DNA of 24,428 bases from CAYYJM01 sp964471755 (GTDB taxonomy: Bacteria; Planctomycetota; Planctomycetia; Gemmatales; Gemmataceae): contig CAYYJM010000068.1 of NCBI GenBank assembly GCA_964471755.1, forward strand, positions 1 to 24,428, written 5' to 3'. Below the pieces are notes generated by a model. The model ran no database searches. It saw only the letters and a program-made list of their open reading frames with translations, and was not told where the DNA came from. The position numbers and the translations under genes are program-made. Position 1 is the first letter of the stretch, and every line of letters begins with the position of its first letter. Positions 1 to 7,300 of the stretch are shown one piece after another.

Positions 1-148
1 GAGCCGCGCACGCAGCGAGGCCGCAGGCCGAGCGGAGTAAGCGCACCACGACCTGTACGGAAGGGCGGAGTAAGCGAACCCAAGCCTGCACGTCCGGGCC
101 TCGGTGCGCTTACTCCGCTCGCCTGGCGGCTCGCTACGTGCGCGGCTC
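1..148. repeat. Long imperfect inverted repeat (about 47-bp arms)
   Basis: The left arm (1-47) and right arm (103-148) are near-perfect reverse complements. The innermost 18 bp (30-47 against 103-120, core GCGGAGTAAGCGCACC) match exactly, and the outer part differs by about one substitution and a few single-base indels. The spacer holds a further partial copy of the core in direct orientation (64-80). The 14-mer CGTGCGCGGCTCTG at 137-150 recurs at 168-181. RNA from either strand could fold into a long hairpin. It could be a transcription terminator for an unseen upstream gene, a REP-type palindrome, or a small non-autonomous element (MITE) with long terminal inverted repeats. The window starts exactly at the left arm, so flanking duplications cannot be checked. 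Confidence 0.75.
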
Positions 149-199
149 TGACCAACCGTCTGCGCCGCGTGCGCGGCTCTGTGGCGAGAACCTGCCGGC

Positions 200-760
200 A
201 TGGACTCGACTCCCGTCAGCCTGATCGACCGACTCGTCCGGTCTCCTGACCGGGCGGCGTGGGACCGGTTCGTCGAGCTGTACACGCCGCTGCTCGTGGC
301 CTGGTGTCGGCGACTCGGCCTGGCCGACGCCGACGTGGCCGACTACACCCAGGACGTGTTCCTCGTTCTGGTCGAGCAGTTGCCTCGCTTTCAGTACGAC
401 CCCGACGGCAGCTTCCGGGCCTGGCTCAAGACGGTCCTCCTGAACGCCTGGCGGAAGCGGGCCCGGCGAGGTGCCCGCGAGGGGGGCCATCTGCTCGACC
501 CGGACCAGGTGCCGACGACCGATCCCGGCGAGTTGCTCGCCGAGACGGAACACCGCGAGGCCCTCGTCCGGCGAGCGCTGACCCTGATGCAGACCGACTT
601 CGAGGCGACGACCTGGCAGGCGTGCTGGCAGTTCGTTGTCGAGGATCGGCCGGCCATCGAGGTGGCCCTGGCTCTGGGCATCAGCGTCAACGCCGTCTAC
701 CTGGCCAAGTCGCGCGTTCTGCGCCACCTCCGCACCGAACTCGCCGGACTGCTCGATTGA
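200..760 (+). CDS. ECF-type RNA polymerase sigma factor
   Basis: This 186-aa protein has the two-domain layout of a sigma-70 ECF factor. Region 2 is at about residues 9-90, with the helix containing ADYTQDVFLVLVE and then the DNA-binding RAWLKTVLLNAWRKRAR stretch. Region 4 is at about 120-182, with the helix-turn-helix ALALGISVNAVYLAKSRVL. Such factors direct RNA polymerase to a small stimulus-specific regulon. The ATG at 200 has only a weak purine-rich upstream sequence (GCGAGAA), but the fold begins almost at once, so the start is plausible. The gene lies 108 nt before a Ser/Thr kinase with an anti-sigma-like zinc motif, an arrangement recurrent in planctomycetes. I infer that the kinase regulates this factor. 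The regulon is unknown. Confidence 0.93.
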   Translation: MDSTPVSLIDRLVRSPDRAAWDRFVELYTPLLVAWCRRLGLADADVADYTQDVFLVLVEQLPRFQYDPDGSFRAWLKTVLLNAWRKRARRGAREGGHLLDPDQVPTTDPGELLAETEHREALVRRALTLMQTDFEATTWQACWQFVVEDRPAIEVALALGISVNAVYLAKSRVLRHLRTELAGLLD

Positions 761-783
761 GCGCCGAGCCCTTTCCATTTTCT

Positions 784-813
784 TTGACAGGTTTCGAGCC
801 GGAAGTGGATACT
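784..813 (+). promoter_or_regulatory. Possible sigma-70-like promoter for the kinase gene
   Basis: A perfect TTGACA (784-789) is followed after 18 nt by GATACT (808-813), 55 nt before the GTG start of the kinase gene. It would allow the kinase to be transcribed separately from the sigma factor. The -10 box matches the consensus at only four of six positions, and promoter consensus is poorly known in planctomycetes, so this is tentative. Confidence 0.33.
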
Positions 814-868
814 CCTTGCACGATGACGGTCCAGTGACCGCGGCGGAAGTATCTCGGAGGCTCGCGCC

Positions 869-3211
869 GTGCCCCACGACACCCCCTGCCCGACGCCTCC
901 CGAGGTGACCGATCTTCTGCTCGGCCGTGGCGATCCGGCCATGACCGCCGAGTTGGAATATCATCTGGCCGACTGCCGGGCCTGTCAGGGTGTGATGGCC
1001 TCGGTCCAGGCGGAGGACGAACTCGTCCGGGCCGTACGCGCCGCCGGCCGACCGCTGGATTCCACCGAAGACCTGGTCGGCCTGCTCGTGCCCCTGCTCA
1101 AGCGGATGGGCACCTCGTCGCTGCCGACCCGGCCGGGGCCCAGTGACATGGCATCGTCACGAGAACCCGACCGGGCGTTGCTCGATCCGCCCGCCGAACC
1201 CGGCGAACTGGGGCGACTCGGCGTCTATTCGATCCGCGAGCTGCTCGGGGCGGGCGGCATGGGCCTGGTCTATCGCGCCTTCGATCCACGACTGCAACGT
1301 GCGGTCGCCCTCAAGGTCATCAGCCCGGCGCTGGTCGCCCGGTCGGAGATGCTCGAGCGATTCTTGCAGGAGGCCAGGGCCGCGGCGATCGTCGAGCACG
1401 ACCACCTCGTCGGCATCTACTCGGTCGAGACGGCCAACGAAGTTCCGTTCCTGACGATGCCACTGCTGCGCGGCGAGTCGCTGGAGGCACGCTTGCAGAG
1501 AACGAACGGACCACTGCCACCGGCGGAGGTGCTGCGGATCGGTCGAGAGACGGCCATCGGTCTGAGCGCGGCCCACGAAGCGGGACTTGTCCATCGGGAC
1601 ATCAAGCCGGCCAATCTCTGGCTGGAGGCTCCACTCGGCCGGGTCAAGATTCTCGATTTCGGCCTGGCCTCCCTGGCTGACAGTCAGATGCCAGCCAGCG
1701 GTACGCCGGGTTACATGGCCCCGGAGCAGGCTCGCGGCGAGGCGGTCGGCTCGGCCGCCGATCTCTACAGCCTCGGGTGTGTGCTGTGGCGGATGGTCGT
1801 CGGCAGGCCCCTCCACGCGGGCGTCGGCGGATTCACGGCGGTGGTCATGGCGGCACTGCAACCGGCACCGTCGGCCAGCGGAGCAGAGCCGGCCCTGGGG
1901 CGGTTGATCGATCGACTGCTGGCCCGCGACCCGGCCGACCGCCCGGCCTCGGCCCGCGCGGTGGCTGACGCCCTGGCCGAGATCGAGGCGGCCCACACGC
2001 GTCGGTTTCGTCGCCGCGTCCTGGTGGCGGCCGGCCTGCTCGGGGCGACGACGGTCGCCGGGGCCTGGCTCTTCGCACGCTGGCTCGGCGGTGAGCCCGG
2101 ACCGATTCCGGTGACATTTGTCTGTCACACGCCGGCTCCGAAGGTCGTCTTCACTCATGCCGGCCGGGAGGTCGTCGCCGATCTGGCCAGCGATGCGACG
2201 CACGCCCTGCTGCCCGGTATCGTCGAGGTGCGTCTGGCCGATCCGATTCCCGGCCGATCGCTCCTGCCAGCCCGGTTCGTCGTCCCGCCCCGGGGGACGC
2301 TGGAGGTGAAACTCGCCGTCGTCGGCGAGGTTGCTCATCACGCCGAGCATGACAGTGAGGTGATGGCCCTGGCGATCGGCCCCGATCCGACCGGCTTCGC
2401 GGTCTTCACGACGGGTCTGGATCGCACCCTGGTCCGCTGGCGACCGATCGGCCGGCCGGCGATCCAGACGGTTCGCCTTCCCGGTCAGGCCCGCTGTCTC
2501 GCTCTGACGGGAGACGCCGTCCTCGCCGCCGGCGGCAACCGTGTTCCGCCGGCCGAGTTGACCCTGACGATCCGGGATGCGAAGACGCTCGCTCCACGGG
2601 GCGAACCGCTCGCCGGCCACACGCGGATGGTCAATGCCATCGCCTACTCGAACGATGGAACGCGCCTCCTGTCGGCCGCACGGAGCGAGGTCTGGCTGTG
2701 GCACCTGGCGACGCGCCGGTCCCGGCCGCTCGACACGACGGCGGGCGTCTTCGCCATCGACTGGAGCGCCGACGACCGACGGATCGTCACCGGCGACGAC
2801 GACGGCCGGGTCGTCGTCTGGGATTCGACCAGCGGCAAGCGGATCCGATCGATCGACGGCCATCGCGGCACCGTCCATGCGGTTCGCTGTGTTCCTGACG
2901 GCTTCCTCAGCGCCGGTGCCGATGGCGTGGTCAAGCTCTGGGACGCGGCCAGATTCACCGGCCGGGAAGTCGGCCGACATGAGCAGGCTGTTCTCGCGCT
3001 CGCAGTGACAGTCGATGGTCAGCTCGCCGCCTCCGGCACGGCTGACGGCGAAGTGACAGTCTGGTCGCTCACCGACGCGAAGGCGATCTACCGACCGACC
3101 GGACATACCGGAGCCGTTCGCGGAGTGGCGTTCACTCCGGACGGCCGATACCTGGCGACCGGCGGGGCTGATCGCCAGGTCCGTCTCTGGCAGTTACCGT
3201 TTCGTCCGTAG
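869..3211 (+). CDS. Membrane Ser/Thr protein kinase with N-terminal anti-sigma-like zinc motif and C-terminal WD40 propeller
   Basis: The GTG start at 869 is supported by CGGAGG 8 nt upstream and gives 780 aa. Residues 1-60 carry H32-x3-C36-x2-C39 (HLADCRAC), the pattern of zinc-binding anti-sigma factors. A Hanks-type kinase domain follows (about 117-375): glycine loop GAGGMG (127-132), Lys149, HRD (242-244), DFG (263-265) and APEQ (284-287), so all key catalytic residues are present. A single transmembrane helix is seen at about 384-405. The likely outer part has a beta-rich linker (410-465) and WD40 repeats from about 466 to the end, recognisable by SNDGTR, TPDGRY and VWD/LWD-type strand ends. 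The likely role is to sense a signal through the propeller and pass it by phosphorylation, possibly to the ECF factor just upstream. The ligand and substrate are unknown. Confidence 0.93.
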   Translation: MPHDTPCPTPPEVTDLLLGRGDPAMTAELEYHLADCRACQGVMASVQAEDELVRAVRAAGRPLDSTEDLVGLLVPLLKRMGTSSLPTRPGPSDMASSREPDRALLDPPAEPGELGRLGVYSIRELLGAGGMGLVYRAFDPRLQRAVALKVISPALVARSEMLERFLQEARAAAIVEHDHLVGIYSVETANEVPFLTMPLLRGESLEARLQRTNGPLPPAEVLRIGRETAIGLSAAHEAGLVHRDIKPANLWLEAPLGRVKILDFGLASLADSQMPASGTPGYMAPEQARGEAVGSAADLYSLGCVLWRMVVGRPLHAGVGGFTAVVMAALQPAPSASGAEPALGRLIDRLLARDPADRPASARAVADALAEIEAAHTRRFRRRVLVAAGLLGATTVAGAWLFARWLGGEPGPIPVTFVCHTPAPKVVFTHAGREVVADLASDATHALLPGIVEVRLADPIPGRSLLPARFVVPPRGTLEVKLAVVGEVAHHAEHDSEVMALAIGPDPTGFAVFTTGLDRTLVRWRPIGRPAIQTVRLPGQARCLALTGDAVLAAGGNRVPPAELTLTIRDAKTLAPRGEPLAGHTRMVNAIAYSNDGTRLLSAARSEVWLWHLATRRSRPLDTTAGVFAIDWSADDRRIVTGDDDGRVVVWDSTSGKRIRSIDGHRGTVHAVRCVPDGFLSAGADGVVKLWDAARFTGREVGRHEQAVLALAVTVDGQLAASGTADGEVTVWSLTDAKAIYRPTGHTGAVRGVAFTPDGRYLATGGADRQVRLWQLPFRP

Positions 3212-3281
3212 CCCGTTCCAGCCGTGGCCGGGGGTTCCGGTTCACGGCGACGGGTGGTACATTCCTTGAGGGGTAAATCCG

Positions 3282-4025
3282 ATGATGTGGATTCGTGGTC
3301 TGCTTGGTTCCCTGGCCCTGGCCGGCGGGATGCTCTGGGCGCAACCGGCTGAGGAGAACGTGGAGACGGTCAACGGCCGGGGCGATCTGGTCGCCCAGCT
3401 GGTCACCGCCGCCAACCTCGCGTCGTTCGGCCGCGGAGAGATGGGCGATGAAACCGGCCTGAAGGGACACAAGTCGCCCGAGGCGCTCGTCGCGGCGGGC
3501 GGCATCCTGCTGCGGATTCACGCCGCGACCGGCGGTGAGCAGAAGCCTCTGGACGCCAAGGCGACGAACGAGAAGGGCGAGGCGATTCCGGGCGAGCCGA
3601 TGAAATCCGCGGCCCTGGACGCGGAAGCCCGTGATCTCTTTGACACGGCTCGCGGCCAGGTGGCCGGCGACAAGGCCCGCAGCGCGGCCCTGGAGACGCT
3701 CATCAAGCAGGCCCAGACCGTCACGAAGCGCGACGCTGTCGGCGGGCCGCGTGTCGTCACTCGCGGTCTGAATCCGCGTCAGACGCACACCTACATGATC
3801 CCGTTCGTGCCGCGTGCCATCGCCTCGGTCGCCCTGACGAGCAGTGGTACGTCCCGGCTGCACTTCGAGATCCTCGGCAATGGCGGTCAGCAACTGTTCG
3901 AGAATCACGGCCGGGCGGCGAGCTACACCTGGCGAGCCGGTGCGGGTGGGGCCGACCGGCACGTGAAGATCCGGATCTCCAACGTCGGACGCAATCCGGC
4001 CAGCTACCGGATCACGACGAACTGA
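3282..4025 (+). CDS. Secreted protein of unknown function
   Basis: This 247-aa protein starts with a signal peptide (hydrophobic GLLGSLALAGGMLWA, probable cleavage near AQ-PA at about residue 21). The ATG at 3282 is preceded by GAGGGG 7-8 nt upstream. A second ATG follows directly at 3285. The middle is alanine- and charge-rich and looks helical (about 30-155). The last 85 residues are beta-rich, with a pattern resembling small pre-peptidase-type domains (GLNPRQTHTYMIPF near 163-176, ending VGRNPASYRITTN). I do not recognise a named family. It sits 70 nt after the WD40 kinase and before a WD40-caspase gene, with a stem-loop at its end, so it could share a transcript with the kinase. Envelope or extracellular location is inferred from the signal peptide only. 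Confidence 0.8.
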   Translation: MMWIRGLLGSLALAGGMLWAQPAEENVETVNGRGDLVAQLVTAANLASFGRGEMGDETGLKGHKSPEALVAAGGILLRIHAATGGEQKPLDAKATNEKGEAIPGEPMKSAALDAEARDLFDTARGQVAGDKARSAALETLIKQAQTVTKRDAVGGPRVVTRGLNPRQTHTYMIPFVPRAIASVALTSSGTSRLHFEILGNGGQQLFENHGRAASYTWRAGAGGADRHVKIRISNVGRNPASYRITTN

Positions 4026-4041
4026 GAGACTATAGGGATGG

Positions 4042-4074
4042 CCTCTCTCCGCTGGTACGATCAGCGGAGAGAGG
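4042..4074 (+). terminator. Perfect 13-bp stem-loop between two genes
   Basis: CCTCTCTCCGCTG (4042-4054) pairs exactly with CAGCGGAGAGAGG (4062-4074) around a 7-nt loop (GTACGAT). It begins 16 nt after the stop codon of the secreted-protein gene and ends 40 nt before the next start. The run after the stem (TTCTGC) is only weakly U-rich, so it may be a terminator, an attenuator in the leader of the caspase gene, or an mRNA-stability element. Confidence 0.6.
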
Positions 4075-4113
4075 TTCTGCTTGCGCCGGGCTCGGCCCTT
4101 TCGGAGATGCTCC

Positions 4114-7100
4114 ATGTCCCGTCGCTTGCTCGTGCGGGTGCTGATGCTGTCGATCCCGGCCCTGGCTCAGGACACTCCGGAGCCGCCGGCCGATCCGCCG
4201 GCACGGCCGGAAGCGCGCGTCGTGCCGGTCTTCGACCCCGGAGCGCACACCCAGCCGATCGCCGCGCTCGGCTTCAGCGCCGACGGCAAGCGACTGATCA
4301 CAGTCGGCCAGGATGACACGATCCAGATCTGGAACACCACCAGCGGCGAACGGCTCGACCTGCTCCGCGTGCCCGGCTACGGCTCGACCGGAACCCGCTG
4401 GCACAGCGCCGCCGTGTCGCCGGACGGAACGCGCGTCGCGATCGGCGGCGAGGGCCGCGCCCTGACGCCGGGCAAGGACGAGGTCACTCACCTGCTCGTC
4501 ATCAACCTGACCACCCGGGCCGTCCGCCCCTTCAACCTGAAGATGCCACCGATCTATCCCGTCCACTGCCTGGCCTTCTCGCCGGACAGCGACCGACTCG
4601 TCGCCGCCGCCGGGCCTTACTCGGCACACACGTTTATCAACAATCTCGACCGCCTGCTCGGGAACGTCCACGCGCCGGAGCGGCCGCGCGATGTCCTCAC
4701 CGTCCCGATCGACAGCGGACACCGACGCCTGACCACGGCCCTGGCCTTTGGTCCGGATAACAAACACCTCATCGGTGGCGACCGCACCGGCGAACTGATC
4801 CGCTGGGAGGACTCCGGCGGCAAGAACAAACTGAAGGTGGGAGCCAGCCTCAACAGCAACGGTGTGACGTCCGCGCTGGCCTGGTCGCCGGACGGAAAGC
4901 AGTTCGTGCGAGCCTTCCACACGCCACGCAGGGCCGATCACGGCATCGAGTTGTGGAACGCCGACGGCACCGTCGCGAAGAAGTGGACCTTCCAGGATCT
5001 CGCGCCGGCCTTCGTCGGCACCGAGCATTCGAGCGTCTTCGCGATTCGCTTCCTCGCCCGGGATCGCGTCCTGCTGACCGGCGAGACGGTCGGCTTCGGC
5101 GAGGCGGCCGGCTTCGGCAACCTGCAAACCGGCTTCGGCTCGGTCGCGGCCGTCCTCGATCTCGGCACGGGGAAGTGCCATCGTCTCTTCGGCGAGGAAT
5201 CCTTCGGCCGGGGCTTCCCGCTCGGAGCGGTGTCATCCGATGGTCAGTTCATCGCGATGACCGTCTCGCTGGGCACCGAGGCCGTCGTCCTGCGGGTCAA
5301 GGATGGCGCGGTCGTCGCACGATGCGGCCCCCGGACGCCGGTTCCGACCCATGTCGGCTGGTCCAGCGATCCCAGGACGCCCGGCTTCGCCTGGGGCGAT
5401 TCGCCCCGCTTCGGCCGATCCGATACGAAGCCGGATGACCTTCGCTTCGGTTTCGACCTGGCTCGCATTGAGCCGGTCGCCGTTCACAAGGACGACGTTC
5501 ACGGTCTGTTCCGCCAGCGACAGGGCGTGTGGTCCTGGGAGTATGGCCAGCGAATGGGCAATGCCGGCAAGACGCTGCGCGTCCTCCAGGACGACAAGCT
5601 GCATCATAATCGATCCGCCGAGACGTTCACGGCCACCACGTTCGTGCCGCAGGCGGAGGGGTCGCCGCTCCTGGTCCACGCATCGCACCGCTTCCCACAC
5701 GGCGGCATCGTTCGGCTCAATACCGTCGATGGCCCCGAGAAGAAGGCGGGGATGCGGCCGAACTTTCCCTATGTCCGTGACATCGCTCCGTCACCGGATG
5801 GCCGCTACCTGATCGCGGCGACGGGCGGCCCGGCCCTGGCGATCATTCCCACGCACGGCCCGCGGACGCCGATGCTCTATTTCACCGCCACGCGGGGCGA
5901 GTGGGTCCTCTGGTCGCCGGAGGGCTACTACGCGGCCAGTCCCGGCGGCGAACGTCTCTTCGGCTGGGCGGTCCAGAACGGGCCTGACAAGCTCGTCGAT
6001 TTTCACCCCGCCCGAGCGTTCGCCGGGACGTTCCGTCGGCCGGATCTTCTCCGCCGTGCGGTTCAACTCGGCTCGATCGAACGCGCCCTGAAGGAGGTGA
6101 AATCGCGCTCTCCCCAGATCGAGGAGGTGCTACCGCCGACGGCGTCGCTGCGTCTGCTGGAGCAGAAGGGGACCGCCGTGCGGGTCAAGGCCGTGGCCGT
6201 CGCCGCTCCGCGCGGCAAGCCGGTCGTCGCGCTCCGACTCCTGCTCGATGGCCGGCCTCTGCCGGCCGGTCGCGGCTCGATGGATGTCGGCCCCGGTAAA
6301 CCGGCCGAGGCGGAGTGGGAGGTTCAGGTCCCGGCCGGGGCTCACGAGTTACGTCTGCTCGCCCGGAGTGACGATGGCGTGACAGTGTCCGACGCGATCA
6401 GGATCCGCGGGGCGAAGGATCCGGCCTCGCAACCGACGCTGCATCGGGTCTGCATCGGCGTGGACGCCTACGACCAGGCGGCGCTTCGGCTCACCTCGGC
6501 CGCGAAGGATGCCCGCGACGTGTTCACGGCCTTCGGTCGCGACTGCGTCGGCTCGGACAACCGCTTCGGAGCGGCGAAGGGGCAGCTGCTTCTCGACCGG
6601 GCCGCGACCCGCGAGGCGGTCCTGGCCGCCCTGAGCGAGGTGCGAAAGGCGGCCAAACCCGGCGACCTGGTCGCCGTCTTCTTCGCCGGACACGGGGTCA
6701 AGCAGGGGGACGAGTACTACCTGCTGACGCGCGAGGCGGACACGACCGGCGAACTGAAGGGCAAGTCGCTCTCCGGGATGGATCTGCGACGTGCCCTGTC
6801 CGAATTCGAGTGTCCGGTGCTGCTGATGCTCGATGCCTGTCACTCGGCCCAGGCGGTCAAGCGGTTCCGGCCGGCGACCGATGACGCCACGCGGTCACTG
6901 ACCAGCGACGCGATCGGCGTGACGGTCCTGGCCGCGGCGATGTCGCACGAGGTGGCCGACGCGAGCAGCGAGAACGGTTTCTTCACCGCGGGCCTGCTCA
7001 AGGCCCTGCACGCCGGGGCCGGCGTCCCGTTCGATCCGTACGATCGTGGCGTCTACATCCACCACATCTTCGCGGTGGTCTTCGCGGAGGTGCGTCAGGC

Positions 7101-7200
7101 AAGCCACGGCAAGCAGAATCCGTTCCTGAATTTGCCGACGACCATGCCGCCGGTGATCCTTCGCGAGGTGCCGGCCCGGGCGGCCTCCTCCGGCGGATGA
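4114..7200 (+). CDS. Secreted WD40-repeat caspase-like (peptidase C14 family) protein
   Basis: The start at ATG 4114 is preferred over an in-frame TTG at 4081. It has CGGAG 7 nt upstream and begins directly with a signal peptide (RRLLVRVLMLSIPALA, cleavage near ALA-QD), giving 1028 aa. WD40-like repeats fill about residues 31-590 (FSADGKRL, FSPDSDRL, WSPDGKQF, SPDGRY). A linker (596-640) contains LWSPEGYYAASPGGERLFGW, typical of bacterial WD40-caspase fusions. A beta-sandwich segment covers about 675-765. The caspase fold is at about 776-1020. Catalytic His860 lies in FFAGHG and Cys909 in LLMLDACHSA, spaced as in metacaspase-like enzymes, so a Cys protease activity is expected. The signal peptide implies action outside the cytoplasm. 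Substrate and trigger are unknown. The upstream WD40 kinase shares the propeller module. Confidence 0.93.
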   Translation: MSRRLLVRVLMLSIPALAQDTPEPPADPPARPEARVVPVFDPGAHTQPIAALGFSADGKRLITVGQDDTIQIWNTTSGERLDLLRVPGYGSTGTRWHSAAVSPDGTRVAIGGEGRALTPGKDEVTHLLVINLTTRAVRPFNLKMPPIYPVHCLAFSPDSDRLVAAAGPYSAHTFINNLDRLLGNVHAPERPRDVLTVPIDSGHRRLTTALAFGPDNKHLIGGDRTGELIRWEDSGGKNKLKVGASLNSNGVTSALAWSPDGKQFVRAFHTPRRADHGIELWNADGTVAKKWTFQDLAPAFVGTEHSSVFAIRFLARDRVLLTGETVGFGEAAGFGNLQTGFGSVAAVLDLGTGKCHRLFGEESFGRGFPLGAVSSDGQFIAMTVSLGTEAVVLRVKDGAVVARCGPRTPVPTHVGWSSDPRTPGFAWGDSPRFGRSDTKPDDLRFGFDLARIEPVAVHKDDVHGLFRQRQGVWSWEYGQRMGNAGKTLRVLQDDKLHHNRSAETFTATTFVPQAEGSPLLVHASHRFPHGGIVRLNTVDGPEKKAGMRPNFPYVRDIAPSPDGRYLIAATGGPALAIIPTHGPRTPMLYFTATRGEWVLWSPEGYYAASPGGERLFGWAVQNGPDKLVDFHPARAFAGTFRRPDLLRRAVQLGSIERALKEVKSRSPQIEEVLPPTASLRLLEQKGTAVRVKAVAVAAPRGKPVVALRLLLDGRPLPAGRGSMDVGPGKPAEAEWEVQVPAGAHELRLLARSDDGVTVSDAIRIRGAKDPASQPTLHRVCIGVDAYDQAALRLTSAAKDARDVFTAFGRDCVGSDNRFGAAKGQLLLDRAATREAVLAALSEVRKAAKPGDLVAVFFAGHGVKQGDEYYLLTREADTTGELKGKSLSGMDLRRALSEFECPVLLMLDACHSAQAVKRFRPATDDATRSLTSDAIGVTVLAAAMSHEVADASSENGFFTAGLLKALHAGAGVPFDPYDRGVYIHHIFAVVFAEVRQASHGKQNPFLNLPTTMPPVILREVPARAASSGG

Positions 7201-7226
7201 GCCGGGCCGGTTCCGCGCGATATCCA

Positions 7227-7256
7227 CTGACGCCGGGCCGCGATCCGGGGTAGACT
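7227..7256 (+). promoter_or_regulatory. Possible promoter for the DUF1501 gene
   Basis: CTGACG (7227-7232) and TAGACT (7251-7256) are spaced by 18 nt, 45 nt before the chosen ATG. Each box matches consensus at four of six positions. A TAGACT box also precedes the metalloprotease gene on the other strand (14587-14592), which adds some weight. Confidence 0.3.
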
Positions 7257-7300
7257 ATCTCTACCAACCTCGCAGACCCGCCGTGCCTGGAGTCCCGCCG

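Noticed and set aside
1157..3106. A 649-codon open frame on the minus strand opposite the WD40 kinase
   Set aside because: It is a GC-driven shadow. The plus-strand frame has complete kinase and WD40 motifs, while the minus product is Arg/Asp/Gly-rich without any domain.
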